Positions 42,601-57,600 of a DNA stretch of 64,000 nucleotides are shown here, in pieces. The notes beneath the pieces were generated by a model that ran no database searches, had not been told where the DNA came from, and saw only the letters and a program-made list of their open reading frames with translations. The translations under genes and the position numbers were made by a program. Origin of the DNA: Apostichopus californicus (lineage: Eukaryota; Echinodermata; Holothuroidea; Aspidochirotida; Stichopodidae); contig JAIPMN010000006.1 in NCBI GenBank assembly GCA_020650975.1, positions 1-64,000 on the forward strand. Reading direction: 5' to 3'. The first letter of the stretch is position 1; each line of letters starts with the position of its first letter.

Positions 42601-45600
42601 AGCCTGCAACACCTGGTGTTTCTTCATCAGGTTCTGGACCCCAAAGAGATCCTTGCCAAGGTTGGTAGAGGAAGCGATTGGTTCTTTCTCTCTGATCCAG
42701 GCCTCTTCGTCGTCACAGTCATGGAGAAATTCATGGAGGCGGTGAGCGTCTTCCAGCTTCTTCTTACGAGCCTCCAGAGGAGCCTGTCGGAAAAAATAAA
42801 TATACTTAGTCATCATCAGCTGGGTAGGAGGCCAAAGGAGGATGGAGGCCAAAGGAGGGTGGAGGCCAAGGAGGGTGGAGTCCAAAGGAGGATGGAGGCC
42901 AAAGGAGGATGGAGTCCAAGGAGGGTTGAGTCCAAGGAGGGTGGAGGCCAAAGGAGGATGGAGGCCAAAGGAGGGTGGAATCCAAGAAGGGTGGAGGCCA
43001 GGGTGGGAGGAGGCCAGGGAGGGTGGAGGCCAAAGAAAGGTGGAGGCCTAGGAGGATGGACGCCAATGAGGGTGGAGGCCAAGGAGGGAGGATGCCAAGG
43101 AGGGTGGAGGCCAAGGAGGGAGGAGGCCAAGGAGGGTGGAGGCTAGAGAGGGAGGATGCCAAGGAGGGTGGAGGCCAAGGAGGGAGGAAGCCAAGGAGGG
43201 TGGAGGCCAAGGAGGATGGACGCCAAGGAGGGAGGAGGCCAAAGGAGGGTGGAGGCCAAAGGAGGGTGGAGGCCAAAGGAGGGTGGAGGCCTAGGAGGAT
43301 GGATGCCAAGGAGGGTGGAGGCCAAGGAGGGTGGAGGCCAAGGAGGGTGGAGGCCAAGGAGGGTGGAGGCCAAAGGAGGGTGGAGACCTAGGAGGATGGA
43401 CGCTAATGAGAGTGGAGGCCAAGGAGGGTGGAGGCCAGGGAGGGAGGAGGCCAAAGGAGGGTGGAGGACAAAGGAGAGTGGAGGCCAATAGACAATGGTC
43501 ATTGCACTTCCTTTGTTGGTGCCCTCTTACAAAAACTGACTTTTCAGTAATCATGTTACAGAGGCAATATCCTAATAACCTTTGATGCAAAACAATTCAA
43601 GTGTCCTGAACTAATTTTGTTGCTACTATTTGAAATAAAAAAGAAGCCTTGGAGAAGTTAGAAATAGCCCATCATAATCTGATATATCAGAGATTGCCAT
43701 GGTATTGCAACTGGGGAAAGACAATCCTTAATTCATCCTTTTCTATATATACTCTGTTAAATCATATGAGGAGACAACTCATTAAATAGTAATTTTACTA
43801 CTATTCTTTCAAATATGTTCAAGCTCACCCTAAGAGCTTCATACTTCTGAACCACAACTTTTTCCTTTTCGGCGATGGCGTCCTTGTCAAAGTGATCTGC
43901 CACTGCGTACTCCAGAGAGGTCGCCTGGGTCATCTGGATTACTTCTTCTTTGGCCATTATCTCCTCTTCCACCTTCTGGAATTTCTTCTTCAAGTTCTCA
44001 ACACTACTCAGATCCTGTTATGTCAAAATTAATTTTAAAAAATCTGACTAAAAATTGTATATGTCAAGCATTGTTATCATAATCATGCTTCTTTATGCGA
44101 CAGACTGCAATCTGGTTGGCGAGTTTCAGTTTAAAACAGCATATAACAAGTCTTGTTCGTGATGAGAATCTTGTTTCATCAACTTAAATCATGGAGGCCA
44201 ACTCAAAGAGCTGAAATCATTAGATTAAGTTCCAAACTAACTAATGCTACTGCCAACAGATTAACAGCTTGGGTATTGTACCACCTTCCCACCACTACAC
44301 AACTTACCATCACACCACAAATACCCCCCCCCCAAAAAAAAAAACCTCATAAGACTAATGGCACCTTAGAAATTTGGTTTTCTTCCCTCTTTTGCAAACA
44401 GATAACATGCTGTATCCAATTTAGGTGTCACCATAAAACATTGGAAGTAACTTTTCTTTTGTTATTTGTGTTTAACCACAGTTCGATGTTACAACTTTCC
44501 TTAAATTGGGTGCAAACTAACTGTGAAGTGAAGACTAATGAGAAACTCTACCTTGCCAATGTCCTCAGATGCCAGTTGTCCGTCGATCTCGGACAGCCAT
44601 ATGTCGACTGTGTCCACGTTACGAGCAAACTGAAGACCTTTGTCAGCTTCACCGAGGCGGGTAGCTATTACAAATGATTAACGAAAGGAAAAATTTTTAA
44701 GTGAGGTCTCTAGACTGCATGCTGACAACGAAAATATTTCAACCGACAGATATGCTCATATCGAAGAGCTGATTACCCAGCAGACTTTTCTAACGAACAC
44801 AACCCACGGTCACATTCTTGGTACTATACCTTTGCCTACTCCCTCCTTCTCACCAAAAATTCAAGTCATTGTTCCAACAACAATTTCACTGCCTTTTGTA
44901 AGCAGACTCAAAATTTCTGAATTAAACTAAATCTATCCCATTCAAATATGACCAAACCAATATTTCCATTTCTTTACATGATATATAAAAAGGTACAAGT
45001 ACAATAGATAAAGTTTTAAAATATGACCAACCATAAGCTAACCTTACATAATGCCTATCCCTATCCTATCAAGCAAAACAGACTGTAAGCTATGTTAACA
45101 ATTCACAAGAAAACAAAACCTACAATTACTTGAAACTACCATATCCTAACCTTGTTCCCTAACATACACTTCCTCCCCTTCAACAACAAAGACAATTTTT
45201 TTTTGTTATTTATATTATTATTCTGGCTTTACCTTTCTTCTCCATTTCTTGCAGGAGCTGAGCCCAGAGGTTGAGAAGTTCCTCGATTCGCCTCTTTATC
45301 TCTGGAGATGCGTAGTGTTCGTCAGACATCATGTCCTCGCCACTCCCCTTCACCTTGTCCAGTCGTTCCTGGTTGGCGTTGACCTCATCCTCGAACGCTC
45401 TCTGCTTCTGTCTCTTACCCTGTAGATTGGTAGGATCCTAAACGGGACAGACACAAGTCAAGTGTAAAGTCAAGGCATATATGTTTGTATATAATATTGT
45501 ATAAATTATGTAAATATTTTCCATAAAACAAAAATACTAAGCTGAAGACGATGAATCAAGAAACATCCAGAAATGTTCTCACATAAAACATTTTTTTTTT

Positions 45601-48600
45601 CTATCCTCAAAAAAAGCCCCATCTTTCTTAGCTACACCTGTCTTGACTACTAAACTTGACTACTTGACTACGAAACATGACTACTAAAGTCAATGTTTTT
45701 ATATATAGTTACATTTTGAACTTCTCAAAATTTGACACACTCTGGAGACAAAATACTAGTTTATTCATGTCAAAGTCAAAAAAAGCTTATAACATTTGCA
45801 CCTTTAAGTGCGACAAACAAGAGGTGATCCTGAGGATTCATTTTAAAACATATTTTATCATTACTTTTACCACTTTTGTCCATGTTCAGAATATTCCAAA
45901 AAATCTTTCGGCATAAACCGAGAAGAACAAGAATTGGAACAATTGACAAGAATAAACTTCTGATACAGTCACATCAAAGCCTACGGCATCGTTGGAATAA
46001 TATCTCAACATCTCCACCAACTTGGGCTTTATAACTAATATATTTATATATCTCCTGAATGAGATTCAGCTAATACTGAAGTTGATAAGATATGAAAGTT
46101 CTTAGTCCACTTTTGGATTATCAAATCAGACTACAGTGCTGATAAGGAGGATTAACAAAGCTAACTAATAAAATGAAAATATACTATAACTAAACTATTT
46201 CCTCTAACCCTACGGTCAGCAAACTTTGTGGCACGACCCAAAAGTGAGTTCAAAATTTTTTTTGTTGCAGGTCACCAACATTTTTCCAGACATCAAAATT
46301 TATCAACAATTTTTAGAGCTTGCCAACAAAATTGATTTTTTTTTGTTTTTTTGTAACATCAAGGAACTAGTCACAGCATTCTGATAATGGTGGTGAGGGA
46401 TGGGGGTTCTGGTGGATCGTGGCTTAATCCTCACGACTGTCTCAGGCCTAAAAGTTTGCAGACCGCTGCTCTAGGCTGTAGAATATCTTCCCGTAGCACC
46501 ACCCAGGATTGCACCCAGTTGGGACATATTATCATATAACGTCCTTTCGAGTCCAGCTCGAAAGAACTTCGAACATGCATTATAGAACATGTGGTTTAAT
46601 CTTATGGTAACACCACCTCGTTCTTTTATCCAATCATTCATTAATAAACTGATACGCTAATTACAAATCTTTAAAATAATGTAAAGCGAGCAGAATTATA
46701 AAGGCTAAATCTAAAGGATATCACTGATAGTTTGTGGTGAATTAAAAACTATAACTAAAAACTACCTTGTGTGAACTACCATCAATCCATGCACTGATCT
46801 TCTACAGTTATTAATTTTTAATAAATTGAAGAATACCGGTTATCACTGATGAGAAAGTATTTCACAGTAGTTGACAAAATGAACGAGGCTGCGAATATAT
46901 ACTATTCATGGCGAATAAAGCACCGAAATGTTCGTATGGAGGAAATATGTGAGGAGGTTCTTGTCTACATGATCATACTTGCACCAGTTGCAATTTTAAG
47001 TAAATCTCAAAACTCTAAATATAACCCTGATATGATAGACTTAAATATATTACATGCACCTAGATGGAACACGTTGTTAGTAAACCATGCTACCACTGAG
47101 ACGCTTGGAATCCAAACGAACAATTAAGAGCGATTCTGGCTAGCAGTGGATGTCATATGACATGAGCAAGTTTGTTAAGACTATAGTCGAAACTAGATGT
47201 GTGATCTAGTGTAACCGACGATAATTTCATTGCAAAGGCCAAGGACGGGGGAAGAAAAACATTATTCAAGATAAATTGAATTATAAAACACTTCAAGTCT
47301 ATGACCAATGCAGCATATGGCTAGTGTAAACTGAAATTTGGTAATTAGAGTCACTTAACTGGTATCCTAGCAACACAACCTTAGATAAAAAGGTTCCTTA
47401 GGAGCTGTCAAATTTAATGAGTCAAAACTCAAAAAAATGTATTTGACAAAAAAATATCAAACACATTATTGATAAATAGCTTGAACAAGTCTTTAACACT
47501 TTTGATAAGGTCTTGTAATGTTAATGTTTAATATTGTAAATTCTTGAATAAGTTAAAACGGAAATATCTTTTTACTCTGATCAGATCACGAATGAGTGAT
47601 TCTACGCATAATATAAAACCAAGACTGGCATACTCTCTAACCCAAAATTATTAACGAAATATAATACAAGACTTAAGTACCTGATTGGTCGATTGATTGA
47701 TCAAGAACAAAGCAAAATTATGTTATTGCATATCAGATGAGATTTGATTCTCAAATCATTTGATCAAATATTAATTAAAGGTTCATCAAATAAGATGTGT
47801 ATGAAGAGAGAGAGAGAGAGATTTTAAGGAACGACACAACAAATATTAGTTGATTAAGGAAAAAAACAACAGATGAAACAGGGAGTATAGTGTGACAGCA
47901 TTGAAAAAAAAAAAATGGTGGCAAACATTTCATGATAAATGTATACGATAAAAGCAAAAAGAAAATTACTCAGTATCATTTTTTAACAGCTAAATTCATG
48001 GTCATTGCTAGTTATTGAGAAATTTGCATATATCTAAATCAATCAAACTTTATGCAGTTTATCAAAGCTTTTTAACTAAAGTTCAGAGAGAAACACAGCC
48101 CCAGAATCTACTTTGAAAGCAGTGTATCTGATATATCGGACATTTTGCAATAGTCAACCACTAGAAGCTGATCTGGCAGTGAAGAATAAAATACTAACTT
48201 TGGAAGGTCGATAAGAGTAAGATTTAGGACAGATCTACCAATAGAACTGGCATGTGGAGGCTTATCGCGGCTTTGGTTAGCTCAAATTTCTAGTTTTGCC
48301 GATATAAAAACTGAGACATTTCCACACCCTAGTTCAGAACTTGTAGAGAGAAATATAAGTGATATTCAAATTTTGTGACATTAGTGTCCCCACCACCAAG
48401 CAAAAAAATAAATAAACTCAATTAAATAAACATGCAGCAGAAAGAATATAAGGACAAAATTTTTCCAAAAAAATCTACAGATGAAACATGAAAATATCTG
48501 ATTCTATCTACTATGGAAAATCAATCATTCTAAGATAAAATGGCACTTTCCTTCAGAGCAAAAAAAAATAATGTAAAAACTAAAGAATAAAATATATGCA

Positions 48601-51600
48601 TATTCATGATATGGCAGCATTCAATTGGCATGACTGACTGGCCATGAATGATATTTTGCTTTACCACTATCAAGCTGAGCCGACCGCTTTCATTCCGTCT
48701 AGTCATCTAAATGGTGGGCAAAATTATCATCGAGTTAAACAACGAACAAAAAAAAAAGTACCATATTTTATTGCCTGGATCTGATTCCCAGATGAGGAGA
48801 AAAGGTGGGTTGGAAAAGAGGGTAAAGGGGGGTGGGGGGAAGGGAGGGATGGGTTAATAAAACTTTTTTTTAAATTTCACAAGTGTTACAGTTAGCGTAT
48901 GAGTTACAAATGACATTATTTCAACAGTGCTTTAATATTAGGAGTTTGTACATTAATGTGAAGTTAGTGATTTAGGGAAAAACCCATGATTTTGTGATAT
49001 AGTGAAAATACTACTAGCGTCAGCCCCTTAAATTAAAACAAATGAATAAACAAAAATATGTTAATTTCGGCATTCGTACAAAAATTCTTTGCGTAGCAAA
49101 GTTGTTGGACCCTCCCTACCATTGGCCCTGAATAAAAGGTGGAGAATCCCACAGCATCATCCAGCACACCTATTCACAAACATGTCACTCTTAGTTAGCC
49201 TTTGGTTTTTTTTCTCTTTTTCAATTTCAAATTATCAAATAACTACAGATGAGACAAATTAAAATTTGAATTAAGGAAGGAGAACAAGGATAAAATGACA
49301 TTGAGAGGAATGGGGTTGGGGGGGGGGGCCTTGAGACGTAAATAAAACGGGAGGAACTGAAATTGTGGAAGAGGACAGGGACGGACCACTATAACAGGGT
49401 GCGAAATACTCATGTAGGACAATAAAACAAAAGACACATCTATCTGAGCATAAAGGTAATTAAATGAATGGTTGAATGTGCATTTAATGGACGACAGACT
49501 GCCTCTATTTTCTGCAAGAAAAACATTACTTATAGAAAGCAATTCATGACAAGAATAGACTATAAAATCAATATTAAAAGCAAAAAATAGGGAAATCACC
49601 AAAAAAAGAGGGCAAAAGGAGCTTCCAAATACTAGCTAGCAACTGGCCAACACCTGGTTTTTCTTCTTCTTCAGCTCTTTATTCTTAACAATTTTTCAAG
49701 CTTTTCTCTGCCAAGAAATTCTTGCAAAATTGCGCTTATCATTTCCAAGTGATGAAAGTTTTGCATGACGGTTAATTGCAGGGCATATAATGTGCAAATA
49801 GTTTGATAAAGGATTTATACATTTGACAGGTGCATTTCTTCCCATTCTTCAATTTCCTGTTAAAGTTTATTCTGTCTATCATATATAATGATATTCCCAA
49901 GGAAAAGTGAGCAAATACACAGAAACAAATCAAGTTCTTTGAATTGTCTGGGTATCATGAAACAAATCAATTTGAAAATCATAATATTGAGTATTTAAAG
50001 AAAGTACCCAAAGAGTCAGAGAGTAAATTTCAGACAGACCTCAGGATGCTCTTTTTAACACAATATTATGTAACATCTTTCAGTTAGGTCTACTAATTTA
50101 TTGCCTTCGTTAAGGAATGTAAAAGAAATTGTTGGCAGCGTTTGCTTAAAAAAAAATTATTATTATTTTAAGGAAGAAAAGTTGAAAGCTGTTGCTTTTG
50201 TTAAGTTGACTATGCTTAGCAGCAGTATGAGCAGGCACAGAGAAGTCGTTTTGCTCACCTTGTACGACTCATCCATGGTGATCTTCAGTTTATCCCGGAT
50301 CCAGGACTCGACTTCGTCTGCGTCCCGGTCAAATTTCTGGTAGCGCAGCGAGTCCTCCAACAGTTTGCTGCGATTATCTGACCTATCGATGAGGGCATGG
50401 CGCCGGTCGAGCAGCTGGAAACAAAAGTAAGATTAAGCATCATGAGAAGAAGAACCTCAAAAATAACTCTTTTTCTAGCTTCAAAATTTTTCTTCTCTGA
50501 AATGAGAGAGCTTTCGCTGGTGTATTCGTCACACAATCGTGTCCAATTACGACCAAGAGAGAAAACTTTGTCGATATGAGACAAGTGTGAATGAATAGCA
50601 AAGAGCGATTTCTTGTGGATCTGTGAAAACTACGTTCTCAGCAAGTTTATATCTTACAACCCAAGAGAAAATTTCCTGGAATGAAGACAACCAGAAGAAA
50701 AAACCTTTTGAACTTCTAACAGCCAATCTTTCAAAATATTCACATTTAAACCGATTCCAGTCCCCCCCCCACCCCCCCTCTCTGACGTAAGTAAATTATG
50801 GTTGTAAAACTATTTGATGAATTGAACGATCAAAGCATGTCCTTTGTTTCTTCATTAAGTAATACTTACTGCATCCCTACGCTGTTCCACATCTGGAGAC
50901 GCATAGTGGTCATTCTCGATCAGTTTTGTGGCAAATTCATCCAGAGCCTAAAAATTGAGCAAATATCACTTTCAAGTTAATGTTAGGCCTTTTTGCAATA
51001 AAAATTTATAACCCCAAACTAAATGAAGCACCAAAACAAAGTGCAACATACTGATTGGCTCCAAAAAAAAAATCGTCCAAGTTGGTGAAAATCTTGAAAA
51101 TATATTAAAAATGATTGTTTTTTCCATATAAAATGTTGATAAAGAAACAGAATTATTCCTTTTTTGCAGAGAGAACATAATTCGAAAAATTGTATTATCA
51201 TTTGGTTATAAGATATCTTGATGTAGGTATCACACCTTACCTTCAATCAGCAACAAGATCTCAACATTAAAACTTCAACCCTTTAACCTTTTACATGCAA
51301 TGTTTTGTATTGAAGATGATAGGAGTGAGGGTAGAGTAATATCTCTGTATGGAATTAGGACCATCAACTTCCCTCTCCTCCTCCTCCTCCTCCTCCTCCT
51401 CCTCCTCCNNNNNNNNNNAGCAGTGAGGGTACAGTAATATATCTGTATGAAATTTGGATTACAACTTTCCTCTCCTCCTCCTCCTCCTCCTCCTCCTCCT
51501 CCTCCTCATCTCTCTCTAACCCTCACCCCTCCCTCACTACTGTAAATTTAACTACACAGCTACACAGGAGTATATATCAAACAAAAAATGCATCAAAGAC

Positions 51601-54600
51601 ATTCAAACAGTGTTTACAAGCTCACCTTGATTTTGTCTTCTTGGGCATTTAGAGTCTTCTGGAAATTTTCCTGTTTCTTGATGAGGGCCTCCACTTGATC
51701 GATGGAATCTCCAAGGTCCTCATTTTGTAGGAATGCCTGTAAAAGGAAGAGAATTCAACTGTGAGCTTGCCATGCAATCAATAAATTAGGCTTAACTCAA
51801 TAACTAACTTTGTGGACGATAATTTATAACGTACATAAATGGAAAGATAATGGCTCATTAGATAAAGGTATAAATATGAAATAATTCTTCTGATAGTGTT
51901 ACTGGCCACAAATCTGGAGGATAACATATATGTCTTACAGGTATTACTCATAAGATAAAACTTGTATCAGACCAACAAAGCGATACAATTTTGAATCATA
52001 CTGCACTTCTTGCAACTGATTCATCATTCAACTAGTTGCTTGCATGATAAACTAAAAAGGTTTTGTAGTTTACTTGTTATATCAAGAAATCAACCTTCTT
52101 CTCAATAGCAGGTTCACACTTTGATAACATTGCTTATAACATTTGACATCTGGCAATCTCAATAAATGTGCCTTTCACCTTAACTGGTTCCTGTTCAATA
52201 AAGTGCTTTTCCTGGGACTCTTATGGGAGACAGAAATTTTCCACATGACAACATCCGAGCAAACTATGGGCCAACTTATCCAGTTTTCTCAGAGATTATA
52301 ATTGTTTTGACGACAAATATTTTCTTTCTGGTACACAATGAAAAACAACCTTATGCAGATCAGTTCAACAATGCTTTTATTCATAAATGTGCACGCTGAC
52401 AAATCCTACCCCTCCTCCGTCACTTATTCCCCAACCCCCCCCCCCCTCCTCTTCTCCTTGTAGTACTTGAATTATGTTAAATCAAAATTAAATTCTATAC
52501 AAGAAAATCCCCACATTAAGGAAGAACATTCTCAAGTGTTGGAGTGTTAGCTCAGTGGTTATCGCCGGTGCCTTCCAATCATAAGATCCCCAGTTCGAGT
52601 CACTCCCAGATTAATGTATATGTCGTCCAGTTACAGAGTTGTTGACAATTGACAATTCATAATCATGGACGTTAAATATGAATCTAAGAGACTGACTTCG
52701 GTTAGCTTGCGGCTTTGATAAGCCAATGAGGCTTCTTCGCGAGTTCCTGCTGGCAGGAGGATCTAAAATACATACAACATGGAAGTAACTATTTTATAAT
52801 TTTCCAGTTCCACAGTACCTCTTGCTTGGCCATCCATGTGTTGGCTTGTTCAGTGTCCCTGTAAAAGAGCTGCAGGTCCATGCACTGATCGTATTTCTTG
52901 TTTCGTTCGTCCCAGAGATCTTCCAGATTCCTCTTCTCCTCTGCCAGGGTGACAAGCTTCTCCTTGACATCCTCAGAGGCGGGATGGTCGGCATCCAGCA
53001 AAGCCTGTCCCTCGTCCGCCACGTTCTTGAAATTATCCTCGTGAGCATCCATTTCACTCTGACATTAAAATACGAACAGGTAATGATAAAAAAAATATTT
53101 GATTTTTTATATAGCGCATCATACCAGCAATAAGTCTCAAAGCGCTTTACAGACGTTATATTACCCCTGGTCAATAATAACCTGTCCCAGAGACAATCCC
53201 TCCAGGCGGCAGCAGTTATATACTGCGCCCAATGACAAGTTACCTCACAGGTACCCATTTAACCCCTGGGTGGAGAGAGGCAAGTGAGATAAAGCATCTT
53301 GCCCAAGGTATTAAAACAGGTGACCTCCTTCCTGGAGTCGCAAGAAACGTGATTATCACACTAATGTAGCTCAATGTAATATCAGTCATAAGTATTATGG
53401 TACTGAGTTTAAAAGATCATTCGGATGATTTCACCTGGCTAAAACTAATGTAGATATTCTCTAGCTTCAGAAACCTCTGAAGTGCAAATTGAGGCACCTT
53501 AATGAGATCAAGTAAGTTGTTTTATAAAAGGACATAGCAAACCACTGAATGCGAGTATAAATCTCAGAGTGACGTTGATAAAGAACAAAATCATTTTCCT
53601 GGTATTTGCATGGCAAAAATACTATGCAAAAAACAGACAAGCTGCTATACAAGTACAAAGTTGCATAGCATTTCTTGTACACAGGAACCGCAGCATTTTA
53701 TTATAAGGGACAGAATTCAGAATCTTCGAAGCTGCTGCTCAAACTTGAACATTAAAAGTATTCCCTGTAAAGGTACATGTTTTTCATTGTCATTTGGTAA
53801 ATACCTTGTGTTCTTGGTGTCTTTCGATCAAAGCCTCTGCTCCTGGGACGTCCTTGGCGAGTTCTTCTGATATGATGATGGTTCTCATCTCAACCACCCA
53901 GACATTCAGCTCTCGGTAATCCGTCAAGAATCGTTGCAACTTTTGAGATTCATCCAGCTTCACCTTACGGTCATCAGCCTGTGGGTAGATCACACAGTGG
54001 ATAGTTATGGCAAAAAAAAGACAGAGAGTGTTATGAAATTCAATAAACACAAAAAGGAAAGCTACATATACGGTGCACTTACTATTTAAGTTGGGCTTCC
54101 ATGTCCAAACAAAACCCTTTTCTGCTATGGGCTTATATCTGACTCAAGATAGGTCCAATGCAACACTCAAGGTGTTCTTATTAGACCATTACAGAGCACT
54201 CAGTTTAGTGCAGTACATTTCCCAAGAGTTAGGAAGCAAACGAAAAGCTGACTTGAAACCCTATCCGTGTGGTAATCATGGATGTTATCCACTTATACCA
54301 AGCATACTCTTTTCCATGAGCATTTGTAGAATTATGAGGTAGGCGTGGAATTTGTCACACCCATTTCTGCTCCGCCTATTACCACCCCTACCACACCAAC
54401 GAAAGTGTAAGCCATATATTTTCTCCAGGACATTTTCATTTCATTTTGAATGGTGGGTCGGAGGGCGACCTTTTTCAACTCCTGTAACATATATCCACTT
54501 AGCAAAGTAAGATCAATTTGCATATGTCACTCACCTTTGACCTCAAATTCTCCCAGTTGTTTGCAATTTCGTCTTTCTTGCTTTGTATATCAGGAGTGCT

Positions 54601-57600
54601 GTCTGGATGAGAGGATTCCAACCGGTCTGCCTCTTCGCAGAGGACAGTAACCTTCAGGAAGAGATCAAAGGTCAAATTTATCATATAAATTTATTTATAT
54701 ATCTTTATTATATCTGTTTATATATTTATTTATATTTATATTTATTATTTATTACATATATTTATATATATTGATTATATATATTTATTGTATATACTAA
54801 TTATATCAATTTATTTATATAAATTTATTATATAAAAGAACACTAGTGATTACCATCATTTCAACCACTTACAATGAGATAGTAGCAACACACTAGCACT
54901 CAGGAACTTTGCAGTTGAGGGTACATCACAGATTTATGAGCAACAAACTACTACCCAATGCACAAAAAGGGGTAAAATGAGCAAAGAATACTTCTGTGAC
55001 TTAAGTAGATTCAATAAACGTTGTGATTAGAACAGCCAATTACTACAGTACTCTTAGTAAGGCTCAAGTTTGCATATATCATTCCCATACACCATGCCAT
55101 TGTTAGAGAGTAATGTGAATTTATATGAGTATGTATATACTATGTAACAATGGATTTCACAGTCTTTTCTGCTCAGATGCAACCAAAGAAAGCAGCAAGG
55201 AAAGGAATTTCAAGAAAACTTTGAATTTTTTAAAAAGCAAAAAAACAGAAAAAAAATCACATGATAGAAACTAATTCCTAAGCAAGGGTCACTTTATCCT
55301 TCATTTGTAATATATGCATATATTAGCATCCAGCTATCGTTGGATGTCTCTTATGCATGTCAGAAAGACATAAAAAGTATAGAAAAAAATTACAGATGGT
55401 AGAGAGAACGGAAAAGAGTGTGTGAAAGAGTGCATTCAGACTGAAAAATCAAGATTGTAAGTTGAAGGGATAATCATCATACCTTATCTTCCAGAGCATT
55501 GAGATCTCTTTCCAAGCCGTCATGTTTACGTTGCAAGGCTTGTACGGTCGGGAGATCACGGCCGTAGTCGTCCGTGGAGAGGAGGGTGTCCTTCTCGTTA
55601 ATCCAGCTGATGGTCTCATCAGCATCTCTAAACATCAAGAGGGGAGGAAGAGAAAAAAATAAGGACATCATATCGATGGAGTGAAGGAAAAGAAGGGAAG
55701 AACGCAACACAACTTTAGGAGTTGGTAAAGCGACTCCAGATAGCACAAGGTCAAAGGTCAACAGATTACCCTAGCATTGTGGGTATTGGTAGCGCCAAGG
55801 TTGGAAACCTTGATGAATTTCCTGGGAAGTTTTGTTTGCCGATTTCCTGCATTTTGTAGACATAGCTAACAAACCAGCACTTCCGCATACATAAGGATAT
55901 TTAACAGTGAAAAGATAAAGCTACTGTAATCCCTCTGCTGATACATATTTTTCTATGAAACCATTGGGCTTTATATATAAAATAATATTTTCTGTTTATT
56001 TGATATTTTATCTTTTGCATGCTGGTTTTCTGCTACGACTATGAATTCCCAACACACTTTGTTAATATGGTTTGCAAGGTTTTCCAAACCTGGGATAGAG
56101 CATAAGTGGAGTTGGGAGCATAATCAATACATGGTTCACATTGTCACTCAAAGTTATTGAGAATCGAAGCAGAATAGCACTGACCTGTTGAACGTCTGGA
56201 TCTCCAATGCTCCATCCAATTTCTCACATCTGACTTGAGCAAGCATTCTGAGCCTGTCCCAGGCATCGTTCATTTCCTACGAAGAAATGAAGAAAGCAAA
56301 GGGCATGAGCTGGCTTACACAATATACTAGGTCAGTTTTGAATTACGATTATCGTGAACAGGCTCTTAAAACCAAGGAGGCAATTTAAAAATCTTAATTC
56401 TGGATTTTCCTGTTTGATTAAAATCCACAAAACTGACACATCCAAATTTGTCACGAGGCATACACTAAACTGAATGTCTCTTCCTACATGTGTGTCATTC
56501 CAACAACTTCCATATTACTAAATCTTTCTGTTTTCTCTTCATAGGTTTTAATTCTAGAATTACCTCGTCACCACTTGAATTGAATATTAAATTAACAAAT
56601 GCCTTATTGCTTTAAATGGCCTCTGAAATATGTCATATTTTTGTATTTCAAATGTTTTACCGTAAGGTAGATTGTTCCCGTGACACGTTTTCGCGATTCT
56701 TATAATTTGCACTTTTACATGTAAGAAACATTCGATTGAAAGCTCCCTATAACTATTTAATTGTTTGATTTTACAAGTTATTCATTTACATGTGATAAAC
56801 CTAGCACAAAAATATATACCAACTGTTTTGATAACTTACTCATTTACATATAATTAACAACTGCTAAAACTCTGCTTCTTCTCTCTCTTTCGATTTGCTT
56901 CAATAATTTTGCTTCTTACGTTTTTATTAAAACATGTTTTTTCTTCCTGTTATATTCACCTGCCTCCTAAAATCTACGAATGATCCATGCATGAGATAAA
57001 GTCCGTTAAGTTTTTACTGTGTTCCTATAATGAAGAGTAATTTGTCTATAAATCAGCAATTAATTAAATACCTTTTGTTTATCTTGAATGGTCTCTGTTT
57101 CTGGATGCTGATCGGCCACAAGCTCGTCGGCCACCTCGTTGACTTTGTTCACTTCACCCACGTGAGCCTCCAAGTCCTTGCGGAACAAGAAACAAAATAT
57201 GCTCATTTATGCATGCATGCATTATGACAAACCCTCCATGTTACTTTTGTGACAGCCAAACAAAACCAGGAAAGTTCTTAAAAGCTGGGGAGTATCAAAA
57301 TGTTTCACTTGTGAAGAATGCACCTATATTGCAAACTTGATGATCAGATCTCAAACTCATGGCCTAATGTAAATTATTTGTGTTCATCCATCATTCAACA
57401 AACTATTGATGATATACCAGACTCTTGCGTTATGATCCTTAATGAGGTACAAAGGTCAAACACAAATACATCAGGACAAAGAGAATACCTTGTTGAATTC
57501 TTGGAAATTCTTCCTGAGAACTTCCACATGTTCAAGATCAACACCGAGGTCTGTTGACGCTGCGATGAGTTCCTAGTGGTACAAAGAAAAGTAGGAAAAG

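Noticed and set aside
42806-43357. Long open frames on both strands in the G-rich region
   Set aside because: They arise from a stop-free 16-17-bp tandem unit; no start context, no domain, and all frames are open alike.
46767-46799. 33-bp in-frame segment ([11 protein letters not shown]) in the 4.8-kb intron
   Set aside because: No pyrimidine tract before the acceptor; it would interrupt the invariant DESYKDPTNLQ stretch.
46849-47127. 92-codon plus-strand open frame in the 4.8-kb intron
   Set aside because: No similarity to a known family, no splice or promoter context, and length is unremarkable.
49653-49673. 21-bp lysine-rich in-frame segment (LKKKKNQ)
   Set aside because: AT-rich purine context without a polypyrimidine tract; likely chance.
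50456-50620. 165-bp open segment between exons 12 and 13 in phase 0
   Set aside because: Donor GTTCTT is poor, and 55 extra residues inside a full-length repeat are implausible.
55754-55792. 39-bp in-frame segment with AG/GT borders between exons 6 and 7
   Set aside because: Weak acceptor, weak donor (GTAATC), and inclusion would split a conserved helix at the RDADE motif.
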